From the NCBI RefSeq assembly GCF_932294415.1, contig NC_065536.1, positions 34,592,354-34,656,353 on the forward strand: a DNA stretch of 64,000 nucleotides, written 5' to 3'. Shown here one piece after another: positions 57,032 through 64,000 of this stretch. A program made the translations under genes and the position numbers. The notes beneath the pieces are model-generated. The model did no database searches. It saw only the letters and a list, made by a program, of their open reading frames with translations, and was not told where the DNA came from. The first letter of the stretch is position 1. Every line of letters starts with the position of its first letter. The DNA is from Quercus robur (lineage: Eukaryota; Streptophyta; Magnoliopsida; Fagales; Fagaceae).

Positions 57032-59453
57032 ATGGACTCAGACTTCATTGAGAGATTACAGTGCATCAATTTAACCTCTGAGGAGGGTGAGGTTATTACA
57101 GTTCGTTCAGATCACCGTGAGAAGATTCTTGAGGAATGCAACCTCAGTCTTATTGGTCGATTCCTTACAGCAAAACCCATCAATCATCGTCCGGCAAAGA
57201 ATCTTTTAAGGTATGTTTGGAAGTTTGGTCATGATTTGAAGATTACTGATGTTGGAGATGGGCTTATTCAGTTCAAGTTTGCCATGGAGAGCCAATTATT
57301 ATGGGTTGTCAACAATGGGCCATGGAGTTTTGACAATCACATGCTGCTTCTTAGACGCTGGGAGCAGGGGCGTAGCCAGGAATTTTTGTTTGGGGGGGCC
57401 AAGTTGCAACACCAATATATTCATCAAGACAACCTCATACACACACATAAATACACATGCTTTTTTTATTATATACACACACTTTTTTATTTGATAAGTT
57501 ATATATATACACACACCCAACAAAAAAAGAGCTTAATATTTTCAATCAAAATTATGTTTGATGACTATCTTTCATAAAATTAATAAAATTCTTTTTCACA
57601 ATTTTCATAGTGAAAATCTTAAAAAGTTTCATTTTTTATAAAAATTATCAAATTTTATACTAATGTAAGTAAAATTATTCAATTGAACTAATGTAATTTT
57701 CAAAAACAAGAATGATCCATAACTTGGAGGAACAAATTAGGCTCCAAACATATTTGAAGCTATTTTGCTTTGACCCATTATGTGGCAACTAAAGAGATAT
57801 TTCATGTGTAGTTTTAGTGACAAGAATTTTTTAATGAGTCAATGACTTGTTAATTGCCACATAACGGATTGAAAAAAGATAAATTCAAACATGTTTTGTG
57901 CCAAACTTTTTCAAATATTTAACAGATATAAAAATACATTTTACATAGAATTGCAAAAATTTAAGTTATGTCTCTATAAAGACCAATTTTTTTTTTTTAA
58001 AGCATCATTGGACTAATTCAAATACTTAGGGGGGGCCAACTCTTATTTTTGTAGACTAAATTTTGAAAACATTAAAATAATATTATATATATATATATAT
58101 ATATTTAAAAAAATTTCAAAATTTTGGGGGGGCCATGGCCCCCCACCCTTCAACATGGCTCCGCCCATGGTTGGGAGAAAGGGATGACGGCATTTTCAAT
58201 CCAGTTTCTGCAAATCCCTATATGGGTTCAAGTATGGGGATTACCTTTTGATTTAATTAATGTAGAGACGGGTAGGGATATTGGTAATAGTATTGGCCAT
58301 GTTGTTGACATAGATTGTAAAGCTATTCATCTGAACAAGCCCGTTTTCTTCGAATATGAGTTGAGATGCCATTAGACAAACCTATTCGACGAGGGGCTCC
58401 TGTTATTAGTCCAGAGGGGGATAAAGTATGGGTAGCTTTTCAATATGAATGTCTTCTTGGTCTCTGTTTCAATTGTGGTTTTTTGGGGCATGAAGCAAAG
58501 GTTTGTTCTATGCCACGATTTGGTGAGGGCAATGAAAGACCATATGGTGATTGGCTAAGAGCAGGTTTTCGTTGGTAGAAGGAAGCAAGGGGACGAAGAA
58601 CACCTAGCCCACCCAGGAGGAATATGGACGAGCATATTCACAGGGATAAAGATCCACCACAATCAATTTCAAAATCTGGAATTTTATAGGGCAATTCTCT
58701 AACTGTTGCATCGGTTACTGAACCCAGGACATCTAATGGTAATTCTTCAACTGCTATCACGGTTACAGAAGTTATGGATAATGATCTTGCAATTATTCCG
58801 AGATTGGATGGCTATAATTCTCAGCATCCGTGTACTTCGGAGATTAATGACACAAGTCTTGAAATTGTGGTTCACACTGATGCTATTGAGATAGAGCACA
58901 ACTCTGAAAAAAAATGATGCTAGTTGGATTAACGTTCCAATTGTGTATGAGGATAATTTGGTGGATCCTAAAAAATCTTCTTTGAGGCATTGGAAATGCA
59001 TTCTTAGGAGTTCAAATAACAAAACTGCAAGTATAGTTACTCCTAAACTTCTAAGTTTATCAAAGCATATATCTTCATAGTATGATTCTCTGGATTCACA
59101 CACTCACAAGAAACAATTGTTAAGAAAGGAAAGACTTAGTATATTGCATACTTTAGGTGAAGGTAATCCTTCACCACTGCCCCCACCATGAAGATTTTAA
59201 GCCTCAATTGTTTAGAAGCTGCTTGGATTATTGAAGACATTGGTTTAATTAGAGATAGTTTTTCTTTTATTTCTTTTCATAGTATACCTTTGCAATGTAA
59301 TCATGCTGCATTAGCATTAGCTAGTGCTGCAAAAGAGAATGAGAAGGCTATTATTTGGTTAGAAGAATGCCCCTCTTTTTTCTTCCCCATTGTACAAAGT
59401 GATTTTATTGAATAAAGTTTACTATCGTTTTCTCTCCCAAAAAAAAAAAAAAA
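57032..59453 (+). mobile_element. LINE 3, internally deleted, with poly-A tail
   Basis: ORF1 starts MDSDFIERLQCINLTSEEGE at 57032, has a DUF4283 domain (LIGRFLTAKP, YVWKFGHDLKI, GPWSFDNHMLLLRRW) and is interrupted by a hAT element. It then resumes (IPIWVQVWGLPFDLI) and carries the knuckle CFNCGFLGHEAKVC (C-x2-C-x4-H-x4-C) at about 58465-58510. A long degenerate tail follows. At 59188 the ORF2 start MKILSLNC is joined directly to the last residues of an RNase H-type C-terminus (CNHAALALASAA, WLEECPSFF), followed by a stop, AATAAA and 15 A. Almost all of ORF2 is deleted. Confidence 0.82.
57365..58169. mobile_element. Non-autonomous hAT element in LINE 3 ORF1, 805 bp
   Basis: The ends are CAGGGGCGTAGCCA and, reversed, CATGGGCGGAGCCA. 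The flanking 8-mers GCTGGGAG (57357-57364) and GTTGGGAG (58170-58177) differ by one base. Runs of seven G (GGGGGGGCC) lie near both ends, at about 57391 and 58125. The ORF1 reading passes from RRWE to KGMTAFS across the element, so the insertion is clear. Confidence 0.88.
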
Positions 59454-59543
59454 GAATGTATAAACCTCTGAATTGGGATAAATGTGAAATGTTAACATTT
59501 AAAAAAATATATTGAAAAGCCTCTAGCATTGTGATGAGGCTCG
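59452..59543 (+). mobile_element. Helitron-type 3' end, inversely related to 56463-56560
   Basis: ATAAACCTCTGAATTGGGAT, GTTAACATTT and AAAAGCCTCTAGCATTGTGA-TGAGGCT follow the layout of the 3' ends of elements A and B (T/A-rich stretch, then a hairpin with GCCTC/GAGGC arms). The terminal tetramer is CTCG rather than CTAG. A reversed copy stands at 56463-56560, so LINE 3 lies between two inverted ends. Confidence 0.35.
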
Positions 59544-59748
59544 TGTCTGTTAATACTATAGAAGACTAAAAGGAATTAATTCATTTTAAGACAAAATAAC
59601 GTTAATTGGAGTGAAAAGAAAGTTGTTAGTAAGAAAATATCCAAATTGGAGAAAATGAGAGAATAATAAGAGGTAATTTATCCCATTTTGACATTTATGC
59701 ATTTGTACATTCAAATTTCAAAACTAATCACAAATATTAAAAATTTTA

Positions 59749-59852
59749 GCCATTGGCCTCAGTAGCCTATTGGCACCCAGGCACCCTTGTGTCCTGATGC
59801 TTGGGGGTTCTAGCCCCCGCAAAATCACCTAGCAAAAAAAAAAAATATATAT
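59749..59852 (+). mobile_element. Very short tRNA-derived SINE, family 2
   Basis: The body of about 100 bp has a TAGCCTATTGGC A-box-like segment and GGGGTTCTAGCCCCC as B box, then A12 and a TA run. A perfect 15-bp duplication ATATTAAAAATTTTA flanks it (59734-59748 and 59853-59867), which proves retroposition and argues against a resident tRNA gene. It is unrelated to family 1 outside the promoter boxes. Confidence 0.75.
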
Positions 59853-59966
59853 ATATTAAAAATTTTAAAGCAAAATTACATCAACCACTTGGTTTAATCA
59901 TTGTATATAATAAACTATTCATGTATTAGATAAAGTCAAAAGCATATCAAATTCAAAACAAGAGAC

Positions 59967-59997
<31 letters not shown>

Positions 59998-60045
59998 GAG
60001 GAAAAAAAAAAAAAAAAAGAGACCTACCAAAAGAAAAGGACAAAA

Positions 60046-60474
60046 TTTAGCTATAAAATTAGTTGCAACCTAATCTTACTCAATAAAATAAACATTATTA
60101 TATATTTTGAAAATCTAACCATTAAATTGCATATTCTTTATACTCTTAATAGTTAATACACATGTTAAATTTTGTGTTAATTATAAATTATTTATTATAT
60201 GATTTATAAGTTTATATTTTATGCATAATTTTAAACTACAAAAACTTGCAATTTAAATAATTTATTGATGATATAATTATTAATCTTTAATTTTTTTTAA
60301 AAATTTTTATAAATATAGAAGATAGAAGAAGAAAATGTAATTCAATGATAGATTTGTTAAAATTTACCTCTAATAAAAAATATTGAGTAAGGTTATAGTA
60401 TAAAATTATAATTAATTTTGTAAAAAGATATTAAGTAAGGTTATAATCTAAGATTATAATTAATTTTGTAACTA
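60046..60474. mobile_element. MITE-like repeat, copy 2
   Basis: Direct-orientation relative of 40170-40556, with shared AT-rich interior phrases. It lies about 220 bp upstream of the CCA-enzyme start codon, so it may supply part of the upstream region. (TA)n and A runs are just before it at 59969-60017. Confidence 0.6.
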
Positions 60475-60697
60475 ACCTTTATGCAAAAGACAAAAGAGAG
60501 AGAATCAAGTTATAAACAAGGGGATTTGTAGAATTTGAATGCTGATAAACTTTATTACAACAAAATAAGACAATGGGTCTAGATATATTTATCTTTTAAA
60601 AAAATTTCTAAATAAATTATATACTTTAGGACCATAGCGGTGTGTGTTTTTTTTTTTTTTAAATGAAATTGAAAAAAAAAAAGAAAAGAAAAAAAAG

Positions 60698-60858
60698 ATG
60701 AGAATTGTTTTACGAGTCGAGCACCCGTTTCTTCACCCTTTCCGTAGCATCACCAAATCCTTGTTCTTCTTCAACACTCCAAAGTGTTCCGCTAAAACCC
60801 TACCCATTGTATCATCAAAAAAAACGCAAGGGTTTTTGCGTTGCATAGCTATGGCGAG

Positions 60859-60889
<31 letters not shown>

Positions 60890-61530
60890 GCACCAGTGGT
60901 TCATCAAGTGAAGGAGAGAATTGAACTGACCGAGATCGAGCGAAAAATCTTCGACAGACTTCTCGCCACTAATCGCCACTTCGGCCTCACCAATCAGCTC
61001 CGGGTCGCCGGCGGCTGGGTCCGCGACAAGGTACTAACTTCTTCGTTGTTTTGATTTTCAAAAGAGGTGAATAATTTTATTACTATTTTATTTTTGTTTG
61101 AAAATTGGGCAGCTATTGGGTAAAGATTGCTACGACATTGATATAGCACTGGACAATATGTTGGGAAGTGAATTTGTTGACAAAGTGAGGGACTACTTGT
61201 TGTCTACTGGAGAACAAGTCCAAGGTGTTGCCGTTATTCCATGGTACGCTTTTTTTTCTTTGCTAATGTAGATCCCCACTACCTGATACATGGTTCTGAT
61301 ATGTACTTTGCTATTGCACACAATTTTATATCATGTCCTTTTGTATTTTTTTTTTTTTTTTTTAATCTTGTGCTATCAAATGATTGTGGCCTTTATGCCA
61401 ATAACTTTGATTTTCCAGCAATCCTGAACAGTCCAAGCATTTAGAAACAGCAAGGATGCGACTCTTTGATATGTGGATTGATTTTGTAAACTTGCGTTCT
61501 GAAGAGTACAGTGATAATAGCCGCATTCCT

Positions 61531-61562
<32 letters not shown>

Positions 61563-63343
61563 TATTATTATCTCACCAATTAGTATGCTATGGTTTGGTA
61601 TCATGTGCATTCACATTTGTGCCTAAAGGTTTTTAAGTTTGTGGATTATTGGACATTGAATAATTACTGATGAACTTAATCTGAAAAGGTTTCCATGACT
61701 TATCATAATGCTTTTCTATGTGTTGGGTACTTCCTAGATAGTGCTAGAGAAGTTTTTTGATAAAGAATAAAAGGTTTTAATGGATTAACGAGAAGGTTGA
61801 TTGGGGTGTGTAATTAAGTTCGTTGAGAGAAGAAAATAGGGTTTTACCGTAGTACAAGAATAAAAACAGAATGTTAGCTTCTAAAGTTTGACATGGCAAT
61901 ACATTCACGAAAGCTCGAAGTCTAACTGAATGTTATTATTCGCTTTTTTGATACTTTCTAGTTTTAGTTCTTATTTCTTGGGCTACTTTGATCTCAGTAT
62001 GTGTCCGTACATATTTTAGATTCAGTCAAATTTCACAACAGAAGCTACACCATATAGATAAATTATTTTACGCTTTGCTTGAGGGATGACTTGTGGCTGA
62101 TTTTTCATTATGGAAAGGGAGAGGGCTTAATGATTTGTACGTAAAATACTGCTTGTGTAAGGTGTTGCTTCAAACCAAAGTATTTTCAATGAACATTGCA
62201 CTATGTGTTTTGCTTAAAGATATTTTTCAGTGTGCTTTGTTGGGGCAGCGTTCTTGTAGGCTATGTCAAATGACACTCTGGCAAGTGATGTCTTTCTGAG
62301 AGAGAAAGACCTCTAATGTTCATAAAGTCTTTCTCTTCTTTACCCCTGTTGGGAATTTTTAGCCTTCAAAAGCTCCTTTTTTTTTTTTTTTTTTTTTTTC
62401 TGACTTGGCAACAGTATATACATCTTACCACTAGGAAATAAATACACTGGTAATGAAAAAACTCACTTGAAAGAGCAGTTCTAATTCTTGCTTGTGGGAG
62501 TTTATTATTTGGGGGAAATGGGCTAATGAGCTCTGCTGATTTCTTTATGACATGATGCGTGGAATGGGTTCTTGTGTAAAATACATATGCTCTGCTAGTT
62601 TTTCATGAGTAATATCTTTCTTCTGTTTTCGTGTTTGCACGTGCATGTTCATGTGCACATGCATATTTATGGAGCCTTTTCTGCTGAACTGATTGAAAGA
62701 ATTGTTGATTATATATAAAAGAACATAAGGAGATCTCTCTTATGATTTGTATTTCCCATCAACATGTAAGTAAACTCAAAGCAAACACTTTCTGTTGCTC
62801 TGGGGCATCCAATCTTTTCTTTCTTTAATAAAAGTTAGTTATGGCTTACAGCAAAAATTTGGCACAGCAGAAGAGGATGCATACAGAAGGGATTTAACCA
62901 TTAACAGGTATTTTTCCTGGCTGTGTCTGTTTTGCATTAAAAGGCATGTTGTCATGATGGGCTAATTATGTTGCTTTGGGATGACCTGTTTTTCTGTCTC
63001 TCTCTGCGCACAATTTGTAAGATGAATAGATGATTTAGTATCATTGGTTTTGATTTTTTTTTCCTCTTAAAGAGCAATATTGCTTCATTCCACAGCTTGT
63101 TCTACAATATTAACACTGATTCAGTTGAAGATTTTACTCAAAGAGGTTAGTATAGTTTTCATTTGCTTTACCTTTCTTTTCTTGAACTCTGCCCAATTTG
63201 TTAACTGTAACTCTGGATTTCTGGGCTTTGTTTTGTCATTGCAGGCATTGCAGATCTAAAATCTGGAAAGATAGTGACCCCTTTACCTGCGAAGGCTACT
63301 TTTTTGGATGATCCATTGCGAGTACTTCGAGCTATCCGTTTTG
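60698..63343 (+). CDS. CCA-adding tRNA nucleotidyltransferase, first six exons (partial)
   Basis: The enzyme adds or repairs the 3' CCA of tRNAs in cytosol, mitochondria and plastids. Exons: 60698-61030, 61113-61243, 61419-61536, 62852-62907, 63096-63145 and 63245-63343. The introns are GT-AG and the phases agree. Class II nucleotidyltransferase motifs appear in order: VAGGWVRDK, the metal-binding DIDIALD, RRDLTINSLFYN and DDPLRVLRAIRFG. The gene continues past the window. Two in-frame starts are plausible: ATG 60698 (MRIVLRVEHPFLHPFRS, an Arg/Phe-rich, acid-poor targeting leader) and ATG 60851 (MASTTTT..., near the conserved domain). That would fit dual targeting by alternative starts, known for eukaryotic CCA enzymes. 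An ATG at 60644 gives an implausible Lys-rich start. A (ACT)10-like tract encodes a Thr run at 60857-60888. Confidence 0.93.
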
Positions 63344-64000
63344 GTATGTGTCATTTTGTCTTCTGTTATTGTCTTTTTCCATTTATTGGGGGAAAAATTT
63401 TCTTATTTGCCTTTTATTTTATTTTATTTTTCATTTTAAAATTTTTCTGTGAAGTTCATTTAGCTATACAAAAAAACAAATCATGTTCTTATCTCAAACT
63501 AACAAAGATCAATATCAACATTTCTGCACAATCCAATTCCTAAACCATTCACTCTCTCTACTGGAACAGTTTTTCTGATTAATTATGGGAATATATCTTT
63601 CCTTCTAGGCTTGGCCTCCAATTTTTTTTAATATATCTCTCCTCACAGGAATGATCTATATGTCCTTTTGTTTTCCTTCTACCTTGTAGCACATTCATCT
63701 TGAACCAATCATGTTTTGGTTGAGAGCCTCGTAGGCCTTTTTTATTTCCTTCTCATTTCTGTACCAGCTATGCATATAAATATGTGCTCTAACAATGATT
63801 TGAAGAGTATAAGCTTTTTAAGAAATTTTATAATTGGCATGTATGTGGGGGGTAATGGCTCAATAGAAAGTTGACTTAAGTGCTTGCAAAGAAAAACAAG
63901 AAAATGCCTCACTTGCATTTACTCTAGCTCTTTGGTTGCCCAGTCTTAGTGAACAGTCTAAACTTGATGATGCACCATGTCAATTATCTAGGAGTAGGTT

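Noticed and set aside
60644..60697. Upstream ATG for the CCA enzyme (MFFFFLNEIEKKKEK...)
   Set aside because: It reads through poly-T and poly-A runs of the leader and gives an improbable N-terminus; ATG 60698 or 60851 fits better.

Overview
The window is nuclear DNA from a dicot, probably a woody one. Coding exons are short with GT-AG introns, the background is AT-rich, and most of the sequence is nested transposable elements of plant type (hAT, Helitron, MULE and other MITEs, L1-type LINEs, tRNA-derived SINEs, LTR elements). Some LINE proteins look like copies common in Fagaceae genomes, but that is an impression from memory and I do not claim a species.

Four host genes can be recognised. 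At the left edge is the last exon of a gene that may encode a TIPIN/Swi3-like replication-fork protein (290-460, +). A complete eight-exon gene for mitochondrial 4-hydroxybenzoate polyprenyltransferase (COQ2/PPT1, ubiquinone synthesis) lies at 20832-25957 (+). A broken gene for a ycf45/SPD1-family P-loop ATPase runs leftward from 41151 to 34627 (-). The first six exons of a CCA-adding tRNA nucleotidyltransferase occupy 60698-63343 (+) and run off the right edge. A Myb/SANT-like pseudogene (48.3-48.6 kb) and a decayed copy of the CCA-enzyme first exon (46.4-46.6 kb) are also present.

Layout: 0-8.7 kb holds the edge exon, a hAT MITE, unassigned repeats and short Helitron-like elements. From 8.7 to 20.7 kb there is a probable Helitron, with a SINE and a 7-kb LINE inside it and a 1.2-kb hAT element inside the LINE; its right end lies about 150 bp upstream of the COQ2 start codon. 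From 27.8 to 34.6 kb there is a near-palindromic double hAT element: two copies of the 5' part of one already dead transposase gene, fused tail to tail, with both outer ends formed by the same 5' terminus. Its right end cuts the third exon of the P-loop ATPase gene, the rest of which is not found on the other side. Intron 1 of that gene carries a 3.7-kb non-autonomous LTR element and several MITEs. From 41.5 to 49.6 kb there are another hAT element, a Copia end, a LINE end and a SINE. From 50.2 to 56.0 kb there is an almost complete LINE with its target duplication. From 57.0 to 59.5 kb there is an internally deleted LINE interrupted by a hAT element, followed by a minimal SINE and the CCA-enzyme gene.

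The host genes do not form a pathway together; COQ2 and the CCA enzyme share only an organellar location. The most unusual object is the hAT palindrome and the gene break beside it. Coordinates come from reading by eye, and splice sites were checked by reading-phase arithmetic where stated.
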